64,000 nt of DNA from Papaver somniferum. Taxonomy: Eukaryota > Streptophyta > Magnoliopsida > Ranunculales > Papaveraceae. The notes below the pieces were generated by a model. That model was not told the origin of the DNA. It did no database searches and saw only the letters and a program-made list of their open reading frames with translations. Shown piece after piece: positions 20,924 through 33,036 of this stretch. Within the stretch, counting starts at the first letter, position 1. Each line of letters begins with the position of its first letter. The translations under genes and the position numbers were made by a program. The DNA lies in assembly GCF_003573695.1 (NCBI RefSeq), contig NC_039359.1, positions 74,414,783 through 74,478,782 of the forward strand, written 5' to 3'.

Positions 20924-22420
20924 ACAGGTAGTGGTCTCTAATGTTTCTTTTGCGTTTTATGAAAAAATAAAATAAAACTTGTTCGTTGGAGTCTCAATAA
21001 AGTAGTGAATTGGGTTGATGCTAATTGTTACTCAATATTTTTTATGAACGTTATGATTAATAAAATAAACTGGTTTCTCATTGTTATTACAACCTTTCCC
21101 CTTAGAGCCCGTCTCTGCTGTGTCCTTCACCACACCTTTATCTCAATATAAACTCTGGTGCTATGGTAGTTTGATACCAAAAGATTAAGAATAAGGACAC
21201 CTTTTTATACTGACAGCAGGAACAAGTTATGGCAACTGATAATCAATAATTTAGGTGCATGGAAGAATATATTTCAAGAAGTTAGGTTTGATTATCCTAA
21301 CTGGGATTGAACAAATTCTAATTTTTAATTTAAAAAACGGTTGTCATATAACGGTTAGCAAGGAACTCCTGGATTTTGCTTTGATTGCTTTCAGTAATGC
21401 CCTTTATTTGTAAGTACACCTCCTAACCAACTGTTTTGGTTAGTGTTTGCAGATCAATTGCATTTTACTTTTGATGAATTCTCATTGCTTGGCCAGCTCT
21501 ACTCCATTTCCAGGTTTATGTTTCCGCAGTGTGCAGCAAAATTTGCTGGTTAGAAAACATTTGTACAGGTGGGTTATAATATCCAAAAAAGAAGACAGAC
21601 TTTCTCCCATTTTAAACATGTAATCTAATTTCTCATCTTGCTTCTCAATTTTTTCTGTGATTACTGATTGCAAGTATAAATTTTATATCATCAATTGAAT
21701 AACGAAGTACATAATAGCTTATTTGCCACCATTTTTCAACTGCAACTGCATTGTTTATTTGTTTTGCCAGGACCACAATTTACTGGTGTCTTGAAAATAT
21801 GCTGTAATAGTGACTGGTTCCTGCTTCCTAGTATACTGCCAAAAGCTAAAACTAGGAAAAATCAGTGAAGCTCTATGGTGGACAGAGTTTGATTCTGAGA
21901 TCGACCATTTTCCTGGTTTCATATTATGTATACTCTTATGCCTGTGCTGTGCAAATATCTGAAGCAGGGGGTTATAAGCAATTTTGATTGCCATTTCTCA
22001 AGCTGAGTTGCAAGTAACTTTAACTTCACTTGCACTTGCCCATGTCTTGTAGGAAACTGGCAAGTACATTAGCTTGAAACCCCATCTAATGAGCTTGGCA
22101 ACCAAGCACAACAAACTGCCTTGAATATTGAATATTACAGCAACCCTTGGACCTACTGGTACCTACAACTACCATTTGCAGAATCTTGATTGTTTTAAAT
22201 TCCAACAATGGGGAAATAAAAAATTAAAGAGACTGGCAAAACTGTGAAAAACAAATATCATCTGATTAATTCCAGAAAGAAAAGAAAAAGGTTACAATGG
22301 AAGAAATTAAAAAGAATAGAAGAAAAGAAAAGAAAAGAATTTATCTTACAACTCAGGAAAAGGGAAAAATAAAAATAAATAAAAAAATTCCAATGAAATC
22401 CGAGTCTAATCTATTTTCCT
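20924..22420. other. 3' UTR and spacer of unit 1
   Basis: AATAAA-like signals occur at about 20966 and 21057. The rest is non-coding. Minus-strand ORFs at 21482-21673 and 21755-21994 recur unchanged in units 2 and 3 only because the units are duplicates; they show no domain. Equivalent spacers are 24961-26457 and 28998-30500. Confidence 0.6.
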
Positions 22421-22424
22421 CATC

Positions 22425-22620
22425 TCTATTTCTAACTAATGAACCTGCAAAAATCAACAACAAAAAAGGAAATTAGTCATGGTTGTTTTTGCCATCTGAG
22501 AAACAATCTGGAAAGAAAAACAAACCCCAGATTTTTAGAATGAAAAATGAAAAAAAGATTCAGGGGGTATTAACATACCATCACTTGTGGGAGCCATTGC
22601 AGGAACCATTGCAGGTTCAA
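22425..22620 (-). pseudogene. Truncated arabinogalactan-peptide gene remnant, unit 1
   Basis: On the minus strand the remnant keeps the end of exon 1 (up to the splice donor), the intron and the stop codon. It lacks about 65 bp of exon 2, from the equivalent of 34679 to 34743, and everything upstream of the mid-exon-1 junction at about 22616. A 12-bp tandem duplication (ATTGCAGGAACC-like) is also present. It cannot be functional. Confidence 0.65.
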
Positions 22621-23040
22621 CTTATCTTACATCCCGATACTTAGTATCGGAAACTGCTTCGAATTCCAGTGGGATTATATTTAAGATTTTGTTTATATTT
22701 TTATTTTCCTGTTTTCAGAAGTCCCTCTCCTTCTTGTACTAGGTCTAACGCGGACGGACTCTGTATAAATCCATCGATCTCTTCCCGGAATTTTACCGAA
22801 ACCCTTTTTTCTTCTCTATATATAATCTCCGTTTCATCAAACCAATTCTCTTGCTCAACCCCAAATTGTTGTTTTACAGGTGAGTATTTGAAAGTGTCTG
22901 TTCTTGTTATTGATTGAATGATTAATCATAATGAAGTTTAATTATCTTGATTTTTGGTCTATTTATTGATTTATATGAACTTTTTGTGATCAGAGGAGAA
23001 TAAAAAGTGAAGGGTTTGTCGAAAGTAGAGAGAATCAAAG

Positions 23041-24960
23041 ATGTTTACAAGATTTTTTGGGAAGCCTAAGCAGGACACAGATGCTCTAGTATCGTTAGAT
23101 AAGTTGCAGGAGGTAAGGTGTATCTTTTGATCAATTGTGTTAATACATGTATTGGGTTTCAGTCTTTTGATTGAATTGAGGTGACATTGAGGGCAAGAAT
23201 TTCTGAAAATATTAAGCTCGTTGAATCATCCATTATGTCTTATGCTAGGGCTCTAGTGATCCTGTGTGTGTACATAGCGAATGTTAGTCTTGTTAGTGAT
23301 CTCTAGATGTTTTTAGGATCAAAGGGAGCAAGGAAATATCTATTTTGCTTTTAAATACAGTTGATAATTTCTGGGGGCATGAAATTTATTTAGGTTGTGT
23401 TTACTCAGTGTCCAGTTGTTATCGGTTTCATAACATGAGTGTGTACTGCTAGGTTTGTTTAGAATTACAAAAGAAGCCTAAAATTGATTAGTGGATAGAG
23501 AAACATTGTTACTGATTGTTTTTTATATCAAATTCATGAAAGTCGTTTGTTAATCAATTTCACTGGGAGTGTGTTATCGAAGGGATTACATATGTTATCA
23601 GTATGCTTTTGAACTTATCTCTGGTGTTTGCTTGCGTTGTTTCTTGTAACTTTATTACTTTTGTTTTTGGTTGCTGGATACTTATTCTCTCCCTTATAGC
23701 ATAGCGTATAATTATTTGTGCTGCTAGCCATAGTCTATTGACCTTTTAACCTGTACTATGTGGACATCAGACGCTCGAAATGTTGGAGAAGAAGGAGAAC
23801 GTTCTTTTAGGGAAGGTTTCTGCAGAGGTGGATAAAGCTAAAGAGTTTAGCAAAGCGAAGAACAAAAAAGGTATATATGTCAACTCTGCATTTTGGTTTT
23901 TAGTTTCGAGAAACTATTTCTCTCACGTCAAGATTTGTTTACTCTCACTGGGATGTTCGTGATTGAATAGTTTCGTGGCCCTGTAAGTTTGTACCATGTT
24001 ATGCTAAATACTAAATAGGCTAGTTCTGCATGGCAGAATTAGGCTGGTCTATGTCTATTTTCCTCTATGTAAAGCACAAGAACGTAATTAACTAAATAGG
24101 TAGATAACTTACGCCCATCTTTTTAACATGGTGCTAAATCAGCTATTGGTTTTAACATGTACTATGTTGTCCTGTAGCTGCTATAACTTGTCTGAAGAGG
24201 AAAAAGATGTTGGAACAGCAGGTCGAGCAACTTGGAAATTTCCAATTGCGAATTCATGATCAGGTGAACATGCAATACGAAGTCTCTTAATTGTCCAAAA
24301 TTTGCTTCAAAATAATCTTGATGATCCTCCAAATTGGTTTCAAATTCTCAACATTATTAACTTAGGGTTGGATTCCAGATGATACTGATTGAAGGTGCAA
24401 AAGCTACAACAGACACTGTTGATGCATTGAGGACTGGAGCAGCTGCTATGAAAGCTATGCAGAAAGCAACGTAAGTGGCAGCATAGTTGTCTTTCTCTTC
24501 CACTTTGTCCTGGGTAATTAATGTTTAATTCCTTGTAATATTAAAGCGGAATGTCATCTTATTTACAGTAATATTGACGATGTCGACAAGACAATGGATG
24601 AGATCAATGAGCAAACACAAAACATGAAAGAAATTCAAAACGCACTGGCAAATCCTATTGGCTATGACTTTGATGAGGTAACCTGATATCGCCACTCATT
24701 ATAGTTTCTTCATTTTCCCAATAACCTATTTATAGCTTTTAAGAGTCGAAACATCTTATTTGCTGCAGGATGAATTGGAGGCTGAACTCGAGGAACTAGA
24801 AGAATTAGAGTTGGAGGAGCAAATTCTTGATACAGAAACAACTTACCCTGTACCTCCAGTCCATGTCCCACAAGTAAATCAACCAAATCGTCGTCCTCTT
24901 AACAAGAACTCCAAGGAAGAAGACGAGTTCGCCACATTAGAGAAAGAGATGGCAATCTAA
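23041..24960 (+). CDS. VPS32: SNF7/VPS32 ESCRT-III subunit, copy 2, intact
   Basis: Same gene structure as copy 1: exons 23041-23112, 23771-23870, 24178-24263, 24379-24470, 24569-24677, 24769-24960; total 651 nt, 216 aa. Exons 1-3 encode the second parental type (MFTRFFGKPKQDTDALV, ENVLLGKV, EFSKAKNKK, RKKMLEQQ). From the second half of exon 3 onward the protein equals copy 1. Intron 1 is 658 bp. TATA at 22764-22770; UTR intron 22880-22993. The protein should be a functional paralogue with about 18 N-terminal substitutions; whether it is expressed cannot be told. Confidence 0.85.
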
Positions 24961-26464
24961 ACAGGTAGTGGTCTCTAATGTTTCTTTTGCGTTTATGAAA
25001 AATAAAATAAAACTTGTTCGTTGGAGTCTCAATAAAGTAGTGAATTGGGTTGATGCTAATTGTTACTCAATATTTTTTATGAACGTTATGATTAATAAAA
25101 TAAACTGGTTTCTCATTGTTATTACAACCTTTCCCCTTAGAGCCCGTCTCTGCTGTGTCCTTCACCACACCTTTATCTCAATATAAACTCTGGTGCTATG
25201 GTAGTTTGATACCAAAAGATTAAGAATAAGGACACCTTTTTATACTGACAGCAGGAACAAGTTATGGCAACTGATAATCAATAATTTAGGTGCATGGAAG
25301 AATATATTTCAAGAAGTTAGGTTTGATTATCCTAACTGGGATTGAACAAATTCTAATTTTTAATTTAAAAAACGGTTGTCATATAACGGTTAGCAAGGAA
25401 CTCCTGGATTTTGCTTTGATTGCTTTCAGTAATGCCCTTTATTTGTAAGTACACCTCCTAACCAACTGTTTTGGTTAGTGTTTGCAGATCAATTGCATTT
25501 TACTTTTGATGAATTCTCATTGCTTGGCCAGCTCTACTCCATTTCCAGGTTTATGTTTCCGCAGTGTGCAGCAAAATTTGCTGGTTAGAAAACATTTGTA
25601 CAGGTGGGTTATAATATCCAAAAAAGAAGACAGACTTTCTCCCATTTTAAACATGTAATCTAATTTCTCATCTTGCTTCTCAATTTTTTCTGTGATTACT
25701 GATTGCAAGTATAAATTTTATATCATCAATTGAATAACGAAGTACATAATAGCTTATTTGCCACCATTTTTCAACTGCAACTGCATTGTTTATTTGTTTT
25801 GCCAGGACCACAATTTACTGGTGTCTTGAAAATATGCTGTAATAGTGACTGGTTCCTGCTTCCTAGTATACTGCCAAAAGCTAAAACTAGGAAAAATCAG
25901 TGAAGCTCTATGGTGGACAGAGTTTGATTCTGAGATCGACCATTTTCCTGGTTTCATATTATGTATACTCTTATGCCTGTGCTGTGCAAATATCTGAAGC
26001 AGGGGGTTATAAGCAATTTTGATTGCCATTTCTCAAGCTGAGTTGCAAGTAACTTTAACTTCACTTGCACTTGCCCATGTCTTGTAGGAAACTGGCAAGT
26101 ACATTAGCTTGAAACCCCATCTAATGAGCTTGGCAACCAAGCACAACAAACTGCCTTGAATATTGAATATTACAGCAACCCTTGGACCTACTGGTACCTA
26201 CAACTACCATTTGCAGAATCTTGATTGTTTTAAATTCCAACAATGGGGAAATAAAAAATTAAAGAGACTGGCAAAACTGTGAAAAACAAATATCATCTGA
26301 TTAATTCCAGAAAGAAAAGAGAAAAAGGTTACAATGGAAGAAATTAAAAAGAATAGAAGAAAAGAAAAGAAAAGAATTTATCTTACAACTCAGGAAAAGG
26401 GAAAAATAAAAATAAATAAAAAAACATTCCAATGAAATCCGAGTCTAATCTATTTTCCTCATCT

Positions 26465-26660
26465 CTATTTCTAACTAATGAACCTGCAAAAATCAACAAC
26501 AAAAAAAAGGAAATTAGTCATGGTTGTTTTTGCCATCTGAGAAACAATCTGGAAAGAAAAACAAACCCCAGATTTTTAGAATGAAAAATGAAAAAAAGAT
26601 TCAGGGGGTATTAACATACCATCACTTGTGGGAGCCATTGCAGGAACCATTGCAGGTTCA
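26465..26660 (-). pseudogene. Truncated arabinogalactan-peptide gene remnant, unit 2
   Basis: Near-identical to the unit 1 remnant, with the same 65-bp loss in exon 2 and the same junction at about 26657. Confidence 0.6.
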
Positions 26661-27081
26661 ACTTATCTTACATCCCGATACTTAGTATCGGAAACTGCTT
26701 CGAATTCCAGTGGGATTATATTTAAGATTTTGTTTATATTTTTATTTTCCTGTTTTCAGAAGTCCCTCTCCTTCTTGTACTAGGTCTAACGCGGACGGAC
26801 TCTGTATAAATCCATCGATCTCTTCCCGGAATTTTACCGAAACCCTTTTTTCTTCTCTATATATAATCTCCGTTTCATCAAACCAATTCTCTTGCTCAAC
26901 CCCAAATTGTTGTTTTACAGGTGAGTATTTGAAAGTGTCTGTTCTTGTTATTGATTGAATGATTAATCATAATGAAGTTTAATTATCTTGATTTTTGGTC
27001 TATTTATTGATTTATATGAACTTTTTGTGATCAGAGGAGAATAAAAAGTGAAGGGTTTGTCGAAAGTAGAGAGAATCAAAG

Positions 27082-28997
27082 ATGTTTACAAGATTTTTTG
27101 GGAAGCCTAAGCAGGACACAGATGCTCTAGTATCGTTAGATAAGTTGCAGGAGGTAAGGTGTATCTTTTGATCAATTGTGTTAATACATGTATTGGGTTT
27201 CAGTCTTTTGATTGAATTGAGGTGACATTGAGGGCAAGAATTTCTGAAAATATTAAGCTCGTTGAATCATCCATTATGTCTTATGCTAGGGCTCTAGTGA
27301 TCCTGTGTGTGTACATAGCGAATGTTAGTCTTGTTAGTGATCTCTAGATGTTTTTAGGATCAAAGGGAGCAAGGAAATATCTATTTTGCTTTTAAATACA
27401 GTTGATAATTTCTGGGGGCATGAAATTTATTTAGGTTGTGTTTACTCAGTGTCCAGTTGTTATCGGTTTCATAACATGAGTGTGTACTGCTAGGTTTGTT
27501 TAGAATTACAAAAGAAGCCTAAAATTGATTAGTGGATAGAGAAACATTGTTACTGATTGTTTTTTATATCAAATTCATGAAAGTCGTTTGTTAATCAATT
27601 TCACTGGGAGTGTGTTATCGAAGGGATTACATATGTTATCAGTATGCTTTTGAACTTATCTCTGGTGTTTGCTTGCGTTGTTTCTTGTAACTTTATTACT
27701 TTTGTTTTTGGTTGCTGGATACTTATTCTCTCCCTTATAGCATAGCGTATAATTATTTGTGCTGCTAGCCATAGTCTATTGACCTTTTAACCTGTACTAT
27801 GTGGACATCAGACGCTCGAAATGTTGGAGAAGAAGGAGAACGTTCTTTTAGGGAAGGTTTCTGCAGAGGTGGATAAAGCTAAAGAGTTTAGCAAAGCGAA
27901 GAACAAAAAAGGTATATATGTCAACTCTGCATTTTGGTTTTTAGTTTCGAGAAACTATTTCTCTCACGTCAAGATTTGTTTACTCTCACTGGGATGTTCG
28001 TGATTGAATAGTTTCGTGGCCCTGTAAGTTTGTACCATGTTATGCTAAATACTAAATAGGCTAGTTCTGCATGGCAGAATTAGGCTGGTCTATGTCTATT
28101 TTCCTCTATGTAAAGCACAAGAACGTAATTAACTAAATAGGTAGATAACTTACGCCCATCTTTTTAACATGGTGCTAAATCAGCTATTGGTTTTAACATG
28201 TACTATGTTGTCCTGTAGCTGCTATAACTTGTCTGAAGAGGAAAAAGATGTTGGAACAGCAGGTCGAGCAACTTGGAAATTTCCAATTGCGAATTCAAGA
28301 TCAGGTGAACATGCAATACGAAGTCTCTTAATTGTCCAAAATTTGCTTCAAAATAATCTTGATGATCCTCCAAATTGGTTTCAAATTCTCAACATTATTA
28401 ACTTAGGGTTGGATTCCAGATGATACTGATTGAAGGTGCAAAAGCTACAACAGACACTGTTGATGCATTGAGGACTGGAGCAGCTGCTATGAAAGCTATG
28501 CAGAAAGCAACGTAAGTGGCAGCATAGTTGTCTTTCTCTTCCACTTTGTCCTGGGTAATTAATGTTTAATTCCTTGTAATATTAAAGCGGAATGTCATCT
28601 TATTTACAGTAATATTGCGATGTCGACAAGACAATGGATGAGATCAATGAGCAAACAAACATGAAAGAAATTCAAAACGCACTGGCAAATCCTATTGGCT
28701 ATGACTTTGATGAGGTAACCTGATATCGCCACTCATTATAGTTTCTTCATTTTCCCAATAACCTATTTATAGCTTTTAAGAGTCGAAACATCTTATTTGC
28801 TGCAGGATGAATTGGAGGCTGAACTCGAGGAACTAGAAGAATTAGAGTTGGAGGAGCAAATTCTTGATACAGAAACAACTTACCCTGTACCTCCAGTCCA
28901 TGTCCCACAAGTAAATCAACCAAATCGTCGTCCTCTTAACAAGAACTCCAAGGAAGAAGACGAGTTCGCCACATTAGAGAAAGAGATGGCAATCTAA
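27082..28997 (+). pseudogene. SNF7/VPS32 copy 3, frameshifted in exon 5
   Basis: Exons by homology: 27082-27153, 27812-27911, 28219-28304, 28420-28511, 28610-28714, 28806-28997; total 647 nt. Exon 5 has lost one base after AATATTG (28616-28620 reads GCGAT where the others have GACGAT). It has also lost three bases in the CAAACACAAAAC stretch, net minus four. The shifted frame meets TGA within exon 5 and would drop the acidic segment and C-terminal helix. Exon 3 encodes Gln for His (CAA for CAT). All splice sites look intact, so a base-calling error is a serious alternative. Confidence 0.75.
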
Positions 28998-30499
28998 ACA
29001 GGTAGTGGTCTCTAATGTTTCTTTTGCGTTTATGAAAAAATAAAATAAAACTTGTTCGTTGGAGTCTCAATAAAGTAGTGAATTGGGTTGATGCTAATTG
29101 TTACTCAATATTTTTTATGAACGTTATGATTAATAAAATAAACTGGTTTCTCATTGTTATTACAACCTTTCCCTTAGAGCCCGTCTCTGCTGTGTCCTTC
29201 ACCACACCTTTATCTCAATATAAACTCTGGTGCTATGGTAGTTTGATACCAAAAGATTAAGAATAAGGACACCTTTTTATACTGACAGCAGGAACAAGTT
29301 ATGGCAACTGATAATCAATAATTTAGGTGCATGGAAGAATATATTTCAAGAAGTTAGGTTTGATTATCCTAACTGGGATTGAACAAATTCTAATTTTTAA
29401 TTTAAAAAACGGTTGTCATATAACGGTTAGCAAGGAACTCCTGGATTTTGCTTTGATTGCTTTCAGTAATGCCCTTTATTTGTAAGTACACCTCCTAACC
29501 AACTGTTTTGGTTAGTGTTTGCAGATCAATTGCATTTTACTTTTGATGAATTCTCATTGCTTGGCCAGCTCTACTCCATTTCCAGGTTTATGTTTCCGCA
29601 GTGTGCAGCAAAATTTGCTGGTTAGAAAACATTTGTACAGGTGGGTTATAATATCCAAAAAAGAAGACAGACTTTCTCCCATTTTAAACATGTAATCTAA
29701 TTTCTCATCTTGCTTCTCAATTTTTTCTGTGATTACTGATTGCAAGTATAAATTTTATATCATCAATTGAATAACGAAGTACATAATAGCTTATTTGCCA
29801 CCATTTTTCAACTGCAACTGCATTGTTTATTTGTTTTGCCAGGACCACAATTTACTGGTGTCTTGAAAATATGCTGTAATAGTGACTGGTTCCTGCTTCC
29901 TAGTATACTGCCAAAAGCTAAAACTAGGAAAAATCAGTGAAGCTCTATGGTGGACAGAGTTTGATTCTGAGATCGACCATTTTCCTGGTTTCATATTATG
30001 TATACTCTTATGCCTGTGCTGTGCAAATATCTGAAGCAGGGGGTTATAAGCAATTTTGATTGCCATTTCTCAAGCTGAGTTGCAAGTAACTTTAACTTCA
30101 CTTGCACTTGCCCATGTCTTGTAGGAAACTGGCAAGTACATTAGCTTGAAACCCCATCTAATGAGCTTGGCAACCAAGCACAACAAACTGCCTTGAATAT
30201 TGAATATTACAGCAACCCTTGGACCTACTGGTACCTACAACTACCATTTGCAGAATCTTGATTGTTTTAAATTCCAACAATGGGGAAATAAAAATTAAAG
30301 AGACTGGCAAAACTGTGAAAAACAAATATCATCTGATTAATTCCAGAAAGAAAAGAGAAAAAGGTTACAATGGAAGAAATTAAAAAGAATAGAAGAAAAG
30401 AAAAGAAAAGAATTTATCTTACAACTCAGGAAAAGGGAAAATAAAAATAAATAAAAAAAACATTCCAATGAAATCCGAGTCTAATCTATTTTCCTCATC

Positions 30500-30695
30500 T
30501 CTATTTCTAACTAATGAACCTGCAAAAATCAACAACAAAAAAAAGGAAATTAGTCATGGTTGTTTTTGCCATCTGAGAAACAATCGGAAAGAAAAACAAA
30601 CCCCAGATTTTAGAATGAAAAATGAAAAAAAGATTCAGGGGGTATTAACATACCATCACTTGTGGGAGCCATTGCAGGAACCATTGCAGGTTCAA
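30500..30695 (-). pseudogene. Truncated arabinogalactan-peptide gene remnant, unit 3
   Basis: Same remnant as in units 1 and 2, with single-base losses in homopolymers. The junction to unit 4 is at about 30691. Confidence 0.6.
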
Positions 30696-31115
30696 CTTAT
30701 CTTACATCCCGATACTTAGTATCGGAAACTGCTTCGAATTCCAGTGGGATTATATTTAAGATTTTGTTTATATTTTTATTTTCCTGTTTTCAGAAGTCCC
30801 TCTCCTTCTTGTACTAGGTCTAACGCGGACGGACTCTGTATAAATCCATCGATCTCTTCCCGGAATTTTACCGAAACCCTTTTTTCTTCTCTATATATAA
30901 TCTCCGTTTCATCAAACCAATTCTCTTGCTCAACCCCAAATTGTTGTTTTACAGGTGAGTATTTGAAAGTGTCTGTTCTTGTTATTGATTGAATGATTAA
31001 TCATAATGAAGTTTAATTATCTTGATTTTTGGTCTATTTATTGATTTATATGAACTTTTTGTGATCAGAGGAGAATAAAAAGTGAAGGGTTTGTCGAAAG
31101 TAGAGAGAATCAAAG

Positions 31116-33036
31116 ATGTTTACAAGATTTTTTGGGAAGCCTAAGCAGGACACAGATGCTCTAGTATCGTTAGATAAGTTGCAGGAGGTAAGGTGTATTT
31201 TGATCAATTGTGTTAATACATGTATTGGGTTTCAGTCTTTGATTGATTGTGATTGAGGTGACATTGAGGGCAAGAATTTCTGAAAATATTAAGCTCGTTG
31301 AATCATCCATTATGTCTTATGCTAGGGCTCTAGTGATCCTGTGTGTGTACATAGCGAATGTTAGTCTTGTTAGTGATCTCTAGATGTTTTTAGGATCAAA
31401 GGGAGCAAGGAAATATCTATTTTGCTTTTAAATACAGTTGATAATTTCTGGGGGCATGAAATTTATTTAGGTTGTGTTTACTCAGTGTCCAGTTGTTATC
31501 GGTTTCATAACATGAGTGTGTACTGCTAGGTTTGTTTAGAATTACAAAAGAAGCCTAAAATTGATTAGTGGATAGAGAAACATTGTTACTGATTGTTTTT
31601 TATATCAAATTCATGAAAGTCGTTTGTTAATCAATTTCACTGGGAGTGTGTTATCGAAGGGATTACATATGTTATCAGTATGCTTTTGAACTTATCTCTG
31701 GTGTTTGCTTGCGTTGTTTCTTGTAACTTTATTACTTTTGTTTTTGGTTGCTGGATACTTATTCTCTCCCTTATAGCATAGCGTATAATTATTTGTGCTG
31801 CTAGCCATAGTCTATTGACCTTTTAACCTGTACTATGTGGACATCAGACGCTCGAAATGTTGGAGAAGAAGGAGAACGTTCTTTTAGGGAAGGTTTCTGC
31901 AGAGGTGGATAAAGCTAAAGAGTTTAGCAAAGCGAAGAACAAAAAAGGTATATATGTCAACTCTGCATTTTGGTTTTTAGTTTCGAGAAACTATTTCTCT
32001 CACGTCAAGATTTGTTTACTCTCACTGGGATGTTCGTGATTGAATAGTTTCGTGGCCCTGTAAGTTTGTACCATGTTATGCTAAATACTAAATAGGCTAG
32101 TTCTGCATGGCAGAATTAGGCTGGTCTATGTCTATTTTCCTCTATGTAAAGCACAAGAACGTAATTAACTAAATAGGTAGATAACTTACGCCCATCTTTT
32201 AACATGGTGCTAAATCAGCTATTGGTTTTAACATGTACTATGTTGTCCTGTAGCTGCTATAACTTGTCTGAAGAGGAAAAAGATGTTGGAACAGCAGGTC
32301 GAGCAACTTGGAAATTTCCAATTGCGAATTCAAGGATCAGGTGAACATGCAATACGAAGTCTCTTAATTGTCCAAAATTTGCTTCAAAATAATCTTGATG
32401 ATCCTCCAAATTGGTTTCAAATTCTCAACATTATTAACTTAGGGTTGGATTCCAGATGATACTGATTGAAGGTGCAAAAGCTACAACAGACACTGTTGAT
32501 GCATTGAGGACTGGAGCAGCTGCTATGAAAGCTATGCAGAAAGCAACGTAAGTGGCAGCATAGTTGTCTTTCTCTTCCACTTTGTCCTGGGTAATTAAAG
32601 TTTAAATCCTCATAAAAATTAAAGCGGAATGTCATCTTGTTTACAGTAACATTGGCGATGTCGACAAGACAATGGATGAGATCAATGAGCAAACAGAAAC
32701 CATGAAAGAAATTCAAAACGCACTGGCAAATCCCATTGGCGGCTTTGACTTTGATGAAGTATGTGATATCGCCACTCATTATAGCATCTTCAATTTTCCC
32801 AGTACCTATTTACAGCTTTAAGAGTCGAAACATCTTATTTGCAGGATGAATTGGAGGCTGAACTCGAGGAACTAGAAGAATTAGAGTTGGAGGAACAAAT
32901 TCTTGATACAGAAACAACTTACCCTGTACCTCCAGTCCATGTCCCACAAGTAAATCAACCAAATCACCGTCCTCTTATCAAGAACTCCAATGAAGAAGAC
33001 GAGTTGGTTGCATTAGAGAAAGAGATGACAATTTAA
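31116..33036 (+). pseudogene. SNF7/VPS32 copy 4, frameshifted in exon 3
   Basis: Exons by homology: 31116-31187, 31848-31947, 32254-32340, 32456-32547, 32647-32758, 32845-33036. Exon 3 is 87 nt instead of 86: an extra G (ATTCAAGGATCAG) shifts the frame, giving TGA early in exon 4. The 5' half equals copies 2 and 3. The 3' half is the other parental type, with an in-frame Gly codon added in exon 5 (PIGGFDFDE) and substitutions in exon 6 (NHRPLIKNSNEEDELVALEKEMTI in two parts). Exons 5 and 6 are otherwise open, so the shift is either recent or a sequencing error. Confidence 0.75.

Larger units (their letters stand above)
18735..33036 (+). repeat. Tandem array of four SNF7-gene units
   Basis: A junction string (TTCAACTTATCTTACATCC; TTCAACTTATCTCACATCC in unit 1) starts units at 18735, 22616, 26657 and 30691. 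Stop codons of the four genes fall at 20923, 24960, 28997 and 33036, a spacing of 4037-4039 bp. Units 2 and 3 are nearly identical throughout, differing mainly in homopolymers. Unit 1 matches them only in its 3' half and unit 4 only in its 5' half. Confidence 0.9.

Noticed and set aside
21482..21994. Minus-strand ORFs of 63 and 79 aa repeated identically in three units
   Set aside because: They recur only because the units are near-identical. They lack domains, and the unit 4 equivalents are altered or broken.
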